A DNA stretch of 64,000 bases from Polytrichum commune (lineage: Eukaryota; Streptophyta; Polytrichopsida; Polytrichales; Polytrichaceae): positions 38,376,001 to 38,440,000 of the forward strand of contig OX485804.1 in assembly GCA_950295325.1 (NCBI GenBank), read 5' to 3'. Below are positions 10,712-22,905 of this stretch, piece after piece (the stretch's first letter is position 1; each line of letters opens with the position of its first letter). The position numbers and the translations under genes were made by a program. The notes below the pieces were generated by a model. That model was given only the letters and a program-made list of their open reading frames with translations, searched no databases and was not told the DNA's origin.

Positions 10712-12736
10712 GTGGGGGGTAACGGAGCAGAGCGATGAGGAGCTGAGTATCACGGCGAAGCCCTGCTGGAACGTTGAAAGGCTGCCAGAGGTAGGAGGAG
10801 AGGGCTAGGGTCGAAGTAGCACCGGTGTTGCTCCTCGAAACCCTCTCCTCCATCCACCCACTTGTTCAGATTCCGAAAGGGCAGCTGTAAAACCCCTGCA
10901 CACGCACTATAAAACGGCTAATCTCACCACACCAACCATCTCATACTGCTAGCGAGCCCCTGTGTGCACCCTGTGGAAGCGAGAACAGAGATAGCTGCAC
11001 TTGGAAGCAACGCTGCTGCACTACGAAGTACCGAAGCAGAGGACGGATCTGAAGGAGGCGCCGCTGCTGCACCTGCACTCGACCATCTCCCTCCCCCACG
11101 CTCCAGACGCCAACGACCTAGGACCTACCACCAAAAATCTTTGGGGCGGCACAAACACCGGCGATCAACTCTCCGCCACACTTCTGTCATCAACACCGAA
11201 GGACCTGCGCATCACCAAAGATCACTGGGTTGCACAAGAATCGACACTACTGTCGCCGAAGTCCACTGGAGCGGCACAAGGAACGGCACTACTGCAAGAT
11301 CGACACTACCGAGACCGAGATCTAGAGATCCAGCCTCCAACACCAGGATTCAAAGTGGTGTAACCTCAAAACCAGGATCTTAAACATAGCTTGTCCATTC
11401 ATTGATTTCTCGTTTTATAGACTCACTTATAGTCCCATCTCTGAGATCTCCGAAGAATCTACAAAACCCACATAGATCGCCGCCTTGTAGGATTCCACTT
11501 ACTATTTTTCTCACTCATAATTCCAGTAGCGCCCGCCTCAACCCAAAGACACCCTTCTTTGAAGAATCCCACAAAACTTAGAAAACCTCTAGAATCAGAG
11601 AGATCCCCACTCTTGAAAGATCCCATTCACTGATTGATTAGTCAAAGTCCCACCTATAGTTACATTTAGTGTCTCATCTCCAATCTGCCTCAATACTTCT
11701 CCCCCGTAAGCTTAGAAACCTTAGAGAAATCAAAGTTTCGGATACCCCCCCCTTTTCCTACAGAATCTCGTGAAACTTCGACCCGCATAGATCACTGCCC
11801 ATATAGAGTTCCATAAATCACTTTAGACACACAGCTGTTGTCGCAGTAACCTTAGCTGCTACAGAAGATAGTCTCGCTCCACCGTTACTAAAGTAGTTAA
11901 GGTTGCTTAAACCACCTACTGTTGCTAAGAGGAGCCGGCAGTCACCATACAAAGAGTGCCTCACAGGAAAGCAGGATCGGGAGACTCTTACCCTTCATCT
12001 CTCTTGAGCTAGGAAGAGTCTACTGCGGACACATAATCAAAAATTGTATCTGCCACTCAGAGGAGTCTGCTGACCGAAACAAAGCCAACCGAGAAAGGGT
12101 GTTACTGCCACCAAAAAGTAACTCTGCCCCAAGAGAACTTTGAAGCTTTGGGAGCTGCCGGGGAGCTTTCAATACGAGGAAAGAATACGTGGAAGCCGCT
12201 AGAGAGCCTGCAACCGAGGAGCTGCCTGGAGCTTGGAGCTTGGAGCCGAGGAGCTGCCCGGACAACAGTTGGGGAGCCCTTGTAGAAGATTGTGGAGTTC
12301 CAGCTGCAGCCGTGTTAAGCTACCAGGGGCGTTAACAACAAGGAAGAAGCGAGAGTAACTAGGAGCTGCCGGAGGAACTGAGCGTTGCTGCAGTGTTCGA
12401 GAAAGTGCCGAAGGCTGCAAAGAACCAAGAATTCGGGTCAGATTTGGAGCTTGATCACTTAACGAATTGACTGAAGGACCACTCTGCCTCAGAAAACCAC
12501 AGACAAAGTTGCCGACTCGAAGTCTACTGCTTGCCTGACCAGTGCCGGAAGCCGCGATACGGTGCTGCAACCATCTCAGAACCTGTTGGAGAGCTGACCA
12601 AATTGGGAGCTGTTGGAGCTATTGGAGCTACAAGCAACTCAACTCGTTGGAGGTCATTGAGTGAAGAACTCCCATCTCAGGTAAGATTCCTAAAACCTAT
12701 TACACATAGATTTAGTTGCACACACACAATAAGTAG
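10712..12736 (+). other. LINE 5' leader / promoter region
   Basis: About 2 kb, richer in GC than the surrounding DNA, between the left TSD and ORF1. Two overlapping frames (10964-11383 and 11001-11363) are repetitive and probably not proteins. The 12150-12620 part has recurrent GGAGCTG/GAGCTTGGAGC units. A GTAAG donor-like site at 12680 and an AG at 12758-12759 could define an 80-nt intron, but a spliced intron would be lost on retrotransposition, so I doubt it. Confidence 0.6.
10908..10914 (+). promoter_or_regulatory. TATA-like box inside the LINE leader
   Basis: TATAAAA, about 200 bases inside the element, followed by a C/A-rich stretch. A Pol II start about 30 bases downstream would give RNA lacking the element's first 200 bases, so either it is a secondary promoter or a chance match. 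Confidence 0.35.
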
Positions 12737-13012
12737 TCACATTGCAATTCCTTTGTTAGGATAGGAGGTAGAATGAAGGTTGCATATGCAACCATCTTTT
12801 CTTTTGTATTATGGCTCATAGTAGCCGCTTCATATTGGAAACTCTCTCACCGTGTCCCCTCTCACACTCTTTTGATAGGGTATTTAAGTAGTTGTTTTGA
12901 AAAAATACATGAACACAAACCAACATCTAGAGTAGTACCACCATACTTTTATGCCTCCCCATATGGAATCTCATGTATCTTATCAAAACACCCACACACC
13001 TTGATAACTTAA
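12737..13012 (+). pseudogene. Possible N-terminal part of LINE ORF1 with hydrophobic helix
   Basis: A short frame with ATG at 12773 encodes 79 aa with an N-terminal hydrophobic stretch (IFSFVLWLIVAASYW), then polar sequence. It overlaps the main ORF1 frame, which lies one base out of register. The overlap near 12973-13012 could mark another indel, making this the true ORF1 start, or it may be non-coding leader. A membrane helix would be unusual for a LINE ORF1 protein. Confidence 0.3.
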
Positions 13013-14911
13013 CACATCAATACACTAATCTAGAATATGAACACTCAAAATGGTTGCATGCTTGGATTGCTAAAAGTTATTGTTACAAAACCAATAAACT
13101 AAATAGGAGTAGATTATACGTAAAACACTTAAAACACTTCTTCCCAAAAACCAATATCCAAGTTGGCCCACAACTTAATTTGTGGAATGGATTTGATATA
13201 GGGATGATAAGAAGTATGGATCTAGTTAACCCTCCACAAAAACTATGTCACTTATTTGAACATTGTGTTTGTCACAGAATGTCTACATCTACCAATGTTG
13301 CTGCCACCACTACAAAATTATTTGAGCAAAATGCTAATATGATAGATACATTAGCAAACGGTCAAAAAAGACAAGTCAGTGCCATGATTGTGTCTAGCCA
13401 AAAGAAGACAAAGGGCAAGGGAGTTGTATCCCAACTCCCCCTCTTTTGGTTGGGATATCATGCGATGAATGCAATTGCATGTGAAAATGGGGATGCATTA
13501 GAACCAACATATTCGGTTAGCGAACTTGTTAAATTTGGAATGGAACATGATGAGGCATTAGAACATCTAGAAGCGGTCCATTCCTTCTCATACATCCCCC
13601 AAGAGGCTTGGCCTTCCAAAAGGATGGATGGTAAAGAAGGTGGGCACTTCAATCTCACTCAAGTGCCCTTCGATGTAGAAGTGGATGAAGGCGGGTTTTC
13701 TCTTGACTACCAAGTAGTCATAACCTTTGAGCTTTGTGATCGAAATTTGTCACGTGATGAAATATATGAAAAAACGGAAGCTAGGTTAAAAGCTATGAAC
13801 ATTCAACTAGGAGAGATCCTAGGAGAATCCATAGCCATCCTTTGCTTTCATGGTTCTAAAAGGTGGAGTGGTACGATCAAACTCCATCTCAAGAACCTAA
13901 TGAAAGATGCCAATGACCTCCTACATGGCAATATGTCATTTATCCTCAAGTTGGATAATATAACCTATTGTAGAGGAAAGGTATTCAAATCATTTGATTA
14001 TATAGCCATCGCAAGCTTGCTCTCGGTTAAAATTTCTAGCCCAACATTCAAAGATAGAAAATGGTTCCAATTGCATGAAGAAATTGTCAAATATGGCTTC
14101 AAGCGAGGGTATGAATTTGAAGTCACCAATGTGCAAAAGAATGATAGTGCCGAATTTGCATGGATAAAAACCCCATCTCCGGAGCAAGCAAAGAAACTTA
14201 AAAACTTCAAAGTTTCATTCTATAATGAAATTATGGAAGTATACTTTGTTAGTATGGACAAACTCTTCGAGGATGACAAGGCCAAAAAGAATGCGGTAGT
14301 CTTGATTGCAAAAAACTTAAACAAAACCAAAGCTACCGCTGCCTTAGAGGAAAAGAAAAAAAAAACTCTTTGAAGAAGGAAATGTAGTGGGCACTTTCTT
14401 CCAATTAGAAAAAAGTAAACATGTGGGGTCATGCAATGTGCAATGTCTAAATGCAGCTGTCTACAAGAAATTTGTGAAGCAAAATCACCTAATTAATGGC
14501 AAATACGTAGAATTTTCACCTCACCCAAAAAATTTGGACGGAATTGACGCCCCCTCCGCATCAGAACTTGCTATGCTAGGCTTTGCTGATGTGAATACCG
14601 CACTAGCCAACACGATTCAAGCATTAGAGAACGCGCCATCCAAAGGTTACACAAAAGTAGATTTGAGCAATATGGTAGAAGAGGCGGTCCACAAAGGGGC
14701 GGTGGAAATTCGAAAAGAAATGAGCATCCTCAAAGAAGAAATTGTAGAAGAAGCAAAAATATATGCGGACAAAATTCAAGCAGAGTCAAACCGAAACTCA
14801 AGAATACAAATTGCACTCCTCCAAAAACAAATGCGCATCACCTTGGAAACCCTTCAAGCCGACCACCCCAACACTCCCGAAATAGAAAATCAAATGGATA
14901 TGTCAAACTAG
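12973..14911 (+). pseudogene. LINE ORF1 protein (nucleic-acid-binding, coiled coil), one frameshift
   Basis: A frame open from 12973 (best start perhaps ATG 13279, MSTSTN) runs to TGA 14373. The protein then plainly continues one base out of register to 14911, through VKQNHL, VEFSPHPKNLDG and a C-terminal heptad-rich coiled coil (about 14680-14860). The switch falls at ten A at 14354-14363; one A fewer would restore a single protein of about 640 residues. The middle has an SQKKTKGKG basic patch. I see no canonical CCHC knuckle. By position and architecture it is ORF1p, which in LINEs binds element RNA and trimerises through a coiled coil. Composition is balanced (13 G, 7 C in 13741-13800), unlike ORF2. 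Confidence 0.8.
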
Positions 14912-15199
14912 TTTTGACATATGTAGCTATGGAAACATATATTATAAAAATATATTTATATACAAAAATAAATAAACAATAAAACAAATATTATTAAGTA
15001 TTATTAAATACTACACTCAAAATATATACAAAAATCAATAAACAACAAAACAAATATTATAAAGTATTACTAAATACTATATTCAAAATATATATATAAT
15101 TTAATAAACAACCAAACAAATAATATTAAATAATATACACAAAATGTATAAACACCACTTTAATAAAACTAAAATAAACAAAGTATCTATCGATACTAA
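14912..15199 (+). repeat. AT-rich spacer with about 68-bp tandem repeats between ORF1 and the 2A frame
   Basis: Nearly all A, T and some C. Units of about 68 bases (AATAAACAACAAAACAAAT, then AAGTATTA and AAATACTA motifs) recur two to three times between about 14960 and 15120. Stops occur in all forward frames. Confidence 0.7.
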
Positions 15200-15865
15200 A
15201 AAAAACAACAAAAAAACAACATACAAATTAAAACAAATTCAATAGTTCTATCCAATCACATCAAAAACAATAAATATACAAACAATAAACCCCTATACAA
15301 ACAATCCTACAAACAAACCTACACTAGAATAAAAAGACAAAACATAATCAAAACACTAGGCAACATACACAAGTGGATAGAAAAATTTACAATCAAAACC
15401 AAAGACCAAATATTAAACCACTCTCCTAACATACGGAAAAGACAACATTACACATTAAATCATAGACAAGAACAATTCACATACCTTAATCCACACCTTG
15501 CAAAACCCCCCATAATATGGCACACACAACACCAAACAGGCTCGGCCTACCGGCCTCGCCACAAAACCAAACAAAAATCTTTTACACACTACCACACAAT
15601 TCAACAAACTTTCAATACAATCACACGGACTACACACAAACAAACCGAATTCACACACTACCTCCCTAAGCAATCTCAAAAAATAATACTTGCCCTACCT
15701 AATATATTCACTACAAGTAAATATACACTAATAAAATACCATAATTTAAACAAACGAAAACCAAAAGTAAAACAATACTTAGGATATCACTTTATTAATC
15801 AATTAGCATTACTATGTTGTGGAGACATTGAACCTCACCCCGGCCCAATGCCTAATATAATATAA
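15200..15865 (+). pseudogene. ATG-less basic frame of the LINE ending in a 2A-like motif
   Basis: A plus-strand frame is open for 221 codons from 15200 to TAA 15863-15865 with no ATG before position 15848, so ATG-based gene calling misses it. The product is basic and polar (KRKPKVKQ) and ends LLCCGDIEPHPGP-MPNII. The D-I-E-x-x-P-G-P pattern, with preceding leucines and G, is that of 2A ribosome-skipping peptides (usual core D-V/I-E-x-N-P-G-P), known from several APE-type LINEs. Here His stands where Asn is normal, which probably abolishes skipping. The same frame resumes after the stop and leads into ORF2, so the parent element likely made a polyprotein split by 2A just upstream of the endonuclease. 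Confidence 0.7.
15803..15850 (+). other. 2A-like ribosome-skipping motif (His for Asn)
   Basis: Codons 15803-15847 read ALLCCGDIEPHPGP-type sequence and a Met follows. In working 2A peptides the bond between the final Gly and Pro is not made. The Asn-to-His change (CAC, one base from AAC) suggests this copy is inactive. Confidence 0.7.
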
Positions 15866-16438
15866 AATCACCCAACCGCTCATAAAAGACGATACTTAAC
15901 CTACTTTATACCTAGCACTATAAAACTACAACCAAAATACCAACACTTAGCCACTAACTTCAAACCATTATTCCAAAGTACACATCCCCTTCACGAACAA
16001 GTTGCATCCTCACTTCCACACTTACACAATTTTATACAACAAAATACCAACCACCCACCCCCTAGACTAATACACGCCCTAATTGTAACAATTAGCCCCT
16101 CCACCAAAGATTGCAATGCATACTTACAACAACAACCAACGCCTAATTGGACCGCACAGATATTAGAAAAAATGGCAAATTTACCTAATCCGCCAGAAAG
16201 ACACGTTGAAACCACACACCCATATACACAACTCATGTCTACACATCAAGACAAAATATCTCCCCCAAACACAATACACCATCAGCTATATGCATATATA
16301 CACCGACACGTCATACCACCCAATCTTCAGGACCTACAAAACACGTTCCCATACCTACCCCAACAATTACTTATAGAAGCACTAAGATGCACAGAACCTA
16401 TCACAGAATACACACACCCTACCCCCCCCCCCCGATAG
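15866..16438 (+). pseudogene. N-terminal segment of LINE ORF2, frameshifted at C12
   Basis: Directly after TAA 15863 the frame stays open for about 190 codons (ATG at 16172 inside it) with steady protein-like sequence rich in Pro, His, Gln and Thr. It stops within a run of twelve C (16422-16433). The endonuclease frame overlaps and takes over one base out of register, so the junction is a homopolymer length change or, less likely, programmed slippage. Function of this N-terminal extension is unknown. Confidence 0.7.
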
Positions 16439-19400
16439 TACACAACCAAATACTGTCACCTAGACCAATAACACCCACAACACAAGAAGCATACATCATA
16501 ACGTGGAATGCCGCGTCATTCAACACGGCAATGCCATGCCTCCACGAACTACTAACCCACTACCGATACCCCCCAACAGCCATAACTATACAAGAAACCA
16601 AACTTACTGCCACAAAATCCACAAAATCCACAAAATCCATCAAATACATACAAAACATCTTCCCACAATACAAACTTTTCTTCAACAATACGCACAACAT
16701 CACACGTACTATACGTCAAAGAATGACATATAGGAGTTACAGAGGCGGTCTACTCACTCTCATCCATAATAGCCATGCGTACCCTGGTAACCTATCCAAA
16801 ATATCCACTCCTGCAGACATATCACATTTTCTTCAAATCATTCGTATAGCTAACCAACCCCTCCAACCATGGCTATTAATAAACATATATATGCCTTCCC
16901 ACGACGAAGATCTACCCCTCATCCCCACCATACAAACCACCATAGTTGAACAAATTAATGCACACCCCAACCACGTCTATGTACTATGTGGCAATTTTAA
17001 CCGCGACATAGCGCTCATAGGAAGACAAAACGACCAACAAACTACACCACCCCAAGCAGAAGACTATCAATGGAGGGCATTTACAGATAACTTAGATCTA
17101 TCATACGTTACAACAAACTCCACATTCTCAAGACAAGGAGGAAACAACTACACGCACAATAGCTTAATAGATGGCTTCTTCATCAAAACCTTAAACAATA
17201 ACCAATATAGATCAACCACAAACCAAGATATAAACCTCAACTCCGACCACATACCCGTACAATTACATATCCCACCTAATACACTAATGGCCAGAATACC
17301 AGTACCCAAACCGGAACCGCCTCCAAGAATACTCAACCCCATACCAAAATCAAATCTAGAAAACTTTCACGTGCAGTTCTTCGAGACCAATTCAATCCAA
17401 ATAAACGAACTTACACAATTGCTTGAAACTAATACGACCTTAACAACAGCACAATGGCAAATGGTATGTGAATTATTTGAAACCCTCGTCAATAGCATTT
17501 CTAATATAATACTAGAAACATGCAGTGCACCACCAATTCCAAACTTACCAAACAACATTGCTAAACAAGGAGGCTATCTTCCAAAAAAACTCCAAAAACA
17601 ATGGAAAAAACACTTAGCCACATACCACCTTACCCGGAAAATAATATACATTACAAAAAATAACCCGAATTGGCGAGATCACCCCATCCTTCAACAAATG
17701 AATAACCACACGCATAGCATCCTCCCAACACCTCCAATACACCCTCTCCCACACAATACATGGATAGAAGACCTAGCCAACAAGGCAAAATTAGCCAAAA
17801 AAGAAGCCCAAAAAATCACAACGGAATATTCATTAAAACAAATAAAAAAAACCATATCCAAGTACCAACAATTATATGACAAAAGTCCCAAAAAAATCAA
17901 CAAAAAGGTCTTCAAAGAAAACGAATCACCCCCACTAGACTGCATTATAGATAGATATAATAACATCCTCACCAACCCAGAAGACATCGCCAAAGAAATC
18001 CACACCCAACAAACTATCATTAACAAACCTATAGTTCCCATATGCCACTACCAACATGATCACCCACAATACTGCACCTGTGGGGTTAGGCAATACCCAT
18101 GGCATGACCTAGACGGATATACTATCGAAAAAAGAGGTGAACCAAATGATCCATTACACACATACCTAGACCAAGAAACATACGACATGTGTCTCCGAAA
18201 TCTAGCAAACGGGAAAATCCCAGGGCCAGACAAAATCCCTAATGCCATATTAAAGTTCATGCCTCCACGCTTCCATACACTCCTATTTCTCTTCTTTACT
18301 CATTGCTATAAACAAAAACGCATCCCGACATCTTGGAAAACAAACCTTACTATACTATTGTATAAGAAAGGCAACCCATACTGCCTCAACAACCATAGAC
18401 TAATTGCTCTTGCCAACACAATATACAAATTCTTTACTAGCACACTTACTAGCATTCTCACCACGTATGGAGAAAGACATCAAATCCTACATGACAACCA
18501 AGAAGGATTTCAAGCCGAGATATGTACGTCAAGGCAACTACAAACCCTAATATCAGCACTTGAGGATGTCATATTCACAAACCAAGATATCTACATCCTA
18601 TATATAGACTTCAAAAATGCCTTTGGCTCAATTGATCACGCCAGACTACTAGCCATCATGAAAGACCTAGGTTACCCACAAGATGCCGTAACATTGATAG
18701 GAAATATCTATTCACAATCTACCACCACATACATCGGAGAATACTTTGGTAAAACACAACCAATCCCCATACAACGAGGAACCATACAAGGAGATACATT
18801 AAGCCCATACTTGTTTATTATTTTTCTAGAACCCCTTTTACGGTGGTTACAAAGGGGAAACTATGGATATACCTTCAAAACCTCTACCACTAAGTTGAAC
18901 TCCGCAACATATGCCGATGACTTAGCCGTCCTAGCCAACAAAGTAACATCATTACAATTACAACTAGACAAACTAGATAAGTTTTGCGAATGGACAGGAA
19001 TGGACCTAGGTATACCTAAATGCGCGATCACTGGATGCCCCAACAAGTCAAAACTAAACCCACAAACCTTCAAAACACACTTACAAGAAGCAAATATAAA
19101 TTTCAGACAACAACCAATACCCATACTTAGCCAACACGAACCATATGTATACCTTGGAATTAACCTAGTTCCTTTATTACAATGGAAAACACAAATGCAC
19201 ATCACCACGGCTAAATTAACCAAACAAAGTAAACTCTTAATAACATGCCCAGCGACCATGAAACAAAAAATAAAAATGGTCGATACTGTCATAAGAGCTG
19301 GTATTGCCTACAGCTTCTATGCCGTATCGTACTCTCTTCCGGCCATTAAAAAACTAGACAAGAAAATCATCGCCCTACACAAAACTATATGTGGCTTACC

Positions 19401-20589
19401 AAAATGCATGTCAAACGCCGTTACACAACTATCACATGACATGTTCGGGACAGAAGCATTTTCATTAAAAAACGCATACATAACATGCATAGGAGAACAA
19501 CTAATCAATGCCTTAAACGACAAAGGGAGGCTCGGTAGAATATACAAGGGATTAATACAACACATACTTGCCAAACACGGAGGAGCCCAAAACCTAACAC
19601 GTCTTTCACCTCATGACTGTACGAGATCACCAATTACAAGATCCCTATTCCTACTGAAAAAAACAAGTGGAACCCACCTAAAAAGTACACTAGGAAACTT
19701 CCCTCTCAACCCTACACCACTAGAAACACAATGGATGTTACAAGCAAGAAACACTCCAACACTTACCCCCGAACTATCACTAAAATACCTTCACAAACTA
19801 ATATTACATAACATATATGAAATAAAACATATCACATGCCCCAATGGAACACACCTAATGAATAACGAAGAATTTAAAGATCACTACAATAAACCCACTA
19901 AATTAGAGAAAATTGCACTGGAACACGCCATAAAACTATTCTGTAAGCCAACATGCTTTACCCCATGCACACGACAATGCTCAACACATACGACACCAAA
20001 CACCCTAAAAGATGAATATAAAATAATAACCCATAATATGCCCCTGAACCCCCAAAGAGACAATATTTATGTACCACCCACAATAATGGAAGAATACCCA
20101 AAACCACCCCCACACATACTCAAAGACCCAACACACTTTCTGATATACAAAATAAAAAATGACCGCCCATGCGCATACACGGACAAGTACAAAATCAAGA
20201 AAAAATACACATCCTACCTATGCCAATGGACACTCCCAAATGACATAATCTATGATAAATGGCTACCCCAAAAAGAATTGTTCCCTTGGAACAACCAAGA
20301 CGCCATAAACCACAACACTATGTTATTAACACAATACTATACCCGAAAACAACACCAACATTTTACTAACATCCTCAATACAAACTTCAACCACGAACAA
20401 ATGAGAGACACCAGATATATCCCCCCACCACAAACCATACCCTTATGCCACATACACATCAACGAATGCAACCCAGAGGATGATATTGCAAGCACAGAGT
20501 ATACTATCCAAACACAACATGACACGGCACATATCTACGACAACACCGGACGCCACTTAATTACCATTCCGAAAACAAGATTAAACTAG
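16387..20589 (+). pseudogene. LINE ORF2: APE endonuclease and reverse transcriptase
   Basis: 1400 codons. The endonuclease/exonuclease/phosphatase domain spans about residues 35-295: TWNAAS (39), IQETKL (about 70), GNFN (202-205, where GDFN is normal, so a catalytic Asp is lost) and SDH (286-288). Reverse transcriptase spans about 600-900: PGPDKIPN, NQEGFQ, YIDFKNAFGSID, the QGDTLSP turn and YADD at 842-845 (18910-18921). YADD is intact, though the usual DFSKAFD-type motif ends in Gly here. The rest to TAG 20587 is a Cys/His- and Lys-rich linker. The frame goes on past TAG without a shift. The coding strand is strikingly G-poor (7 G, 19 C in 20041-20100). Confidence 0.92.
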
Positions 20590-22548
20590 TTGTGGGACCA
20601 ATACCACTCAGCACTAAACACACTACACAACCTAGAACCACCCACTCAATCATTCAAAACAGAAGTAGCATGGTTATACCAAAGGTACAAATACAAAACC
20701 CCCAAAAATGACCCCCTTAAACTCTCTCAATACACACTCCCAAATGCCATCCTTGAAAACCTCATAAACACATTCGGAATAACACATTCATATTTCTCAT
20801 CACCTGTAACATGCCCCACTACACTCAGACAATTCTACTCTCCATTTCCTAGGGATGCAATATTTGGATCAGTTGGAAAGGCATTCCAACATAAATGGCA
20901 TGGAAATGGCTATGCACATCCACACACGAGTACCGAAACTCAACAAACCCTCCACTGGGCCCGGCTCGCAGCCAAAAATGATTCCAACTCTGTCACAATA
21001 CTAGTAATGCCAGACGAAAATTGGTATCAAAATCCTAACCCCTATAATGGACCCTTCCCAGACTCACATATCATAACTCACTTCAAAGCCGACACCATCA
21101 CATACGAAGAACCAACAATTCCCCCAGAACTACGTACAGAACCTAGGACAGAAACCCACGCTATACAAATAATATGCATACATCACAAAAACACACCCAT
21201 AGGAACATATATCTTTACCCAACAAATGAATGATATTGCCAACACACTACAAATCCCTGAAATGGTCTGTCAAATTTCTCCACCAACACCACCAGACACA
21301 CCAGTGAACCGTAATAAAAAATGGGCCAAACTCACCTATCCACCTCCCCCTACCCCGCCAACCACACAAATACCAACCAACCTATGGAACATCAACCCGG
21401 TACAATGCCTACCGCTTAAATACCTGCCTCAATTCTGCTATTACACGGACGGATCATTCAAACCACCAAAACAGTTAAACAATGGACAATGGAGACGGGA
21501 AAAAGCTGGTTACGGCATTTACAACCCTTTCAAAAATCTAAAAATTACAGAAAGGCTACCAGGACTACAAAGTATTCTCCGAGCAGAAATGATGGCCATA
21601 CATCACACTCTACAACTCCTCACCACAACATACCGAAATGAGCCAGCATACATATTCATAGATTGCCTAAACATATTATATCTCTTAAACACACAAATCA
21701 AACACCCCACCAGCCATAACAGTCACCCAGACAAAATAATCCTAGAAAGCACGCTTAAAATGTTAACATCCCGAACACAAATAACCACATTACATAAAAT
21801 CAAGGCCCACACAAACATAGGAGGAAACGACCAAGCAGATATACTAGCCAAACAAGGATGTGAGCTAGACCACAAAGATGCTACACTCCCATATGAACAC
21901 GCACACCCTACACCATATTACCTACAAAAAGACTGGTGGCACTCCATGCAAGAAACACCTGATAAAGGCCCCATTAGACACCTCAGCAAACATATCCTCA
22001 AACATGACAATGAACATAACTTAGCTACAATAGCAAATCAAACACATCAATTACACAAATGGTTGGACAATGACGACATAGATAAAACATTATCAAATGA
22101 CTTCTGGACGAATCCTAACGTCACAGATAAACAAAAAACATGCTTAGTAAAATTCCGAACCGGTCAATATATGGGTCATGCTCGAAAACAACTATTTTTT
22201 GGAAGAGAAGCCTTCCCATCAAGAACATGCCCCATATGCAATTCGACAGATGCCGATACATGGCTACATGTACTACTTAAATGCAAGCAACAACATATCC
22301 ATGCATTAATCACTAAAAGGCATAATAAAGCGGTATGGGAAATACGTAAACTCATTGTCTCAAACCGTACATCAAGGCACTACACATTAATGAATGCAGG
22401 AATACATAATGACCAACCGCAAGAAAATACAGTCCCACCATGGCTACTCCCATGTACATGTAACTCCCAAAGATGTCACTGCAACGCTCGGCTCAAACCC
22501 AACATACTATGCATCATAGGCCACCCATATAACCACCCACCCCCATAA
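20590..22548 (+). pseudogene. LINE ORF2 continuation: RNase H and zinc finger
   Basis: In frame with the reverse transcriptase segment after TAG, with no ATG of its own at the junction (TTG follows the stop). RNase H is recognisable with all four acidic residues: YTDGS (Asp 21448), AEMMAI (Glu 21586), FIDCLN (Asp 21661) and NDQAD (Asp 21838). Then come a CPIC-x9-H-x4-C finger (from 22228) of the type found at the end of many LINE polymerases and a CTCNSQRCHC cysteine cluster near 22460. RNase H would remove template RNA during second-strand synthesis. Ends at TAA 22546, but homologous-looking sequence continues. Confidence 0.9.
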
Positions 22549-22905
22549 ACCCCCACGCTCGATATCACCATACAGTTCATAGAATTCACATACTGCAACG
22601 ACAGATTCGCCACTGAAACCTTAGACAGAAAAATTATGAAATACCAACCACTCATAAACAACATAGCCACAAAAGGTTGGAAGGTGGCCCCACTCATGGT
22701 ACTAGCTGCGGGAGCAAGAGGCACAACACATATCCCCTCAATGAAAAACTTGGAATCCACATTTACACTCCCCATCACGAAAATCAAAAACACGTTTAAA
22801 CAAATTAATATAATTGCTACACAATACGCGCACTCCATCCTTATACATAAACGAAGGCTAGAAAACCGACAAACTATTAATGATCTCCAAGACCCCCATA
22901 ATTAA
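22549..22905 (+). pseudogene. C-terminal block of LINE ORF2 after an in-frame TAA
   Basis: Same frame as the RNase H segment. It reads through FIEFTYCNDRF to a 90-residue tail with KYQPLINN, GWKVAPLMVLAAGARG, THIPSMK and ILIHKRRLE. I recall this block at the C terminus of related LINE polymerases in seed-free plants and algae, but cannot check it here. Function unknown. The 22546 stop therefore looks like a nonsense mutation rather than the natural end. Confidence 0.65.

Noticed and set aside
10964-11383. 139- and 120-codon overlapping frames in the LINE leader as a small protein gene
   Set aside because: Both frames are repetitive Arg/Thr/Pro sequence with no motif, and their overlap in two registers points to GC-rich non-coding leader.
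12680-12759. 80-nt intron in the LINE leader (GTAAG...TTAG)
   Set aside because: Retrotransposed copies should lose a spliced intron, so the splice-like signals are probably coincidental.
20587-22548. Alternative genetic code or U-to-C RNA editing explaining TAG and TAA in the LINE
   Set aside because: Stops of more than one type are involved, host genes here use stops normally, and such editing is known from organelles, not nuclear transcripts. Simple mutation suffices.
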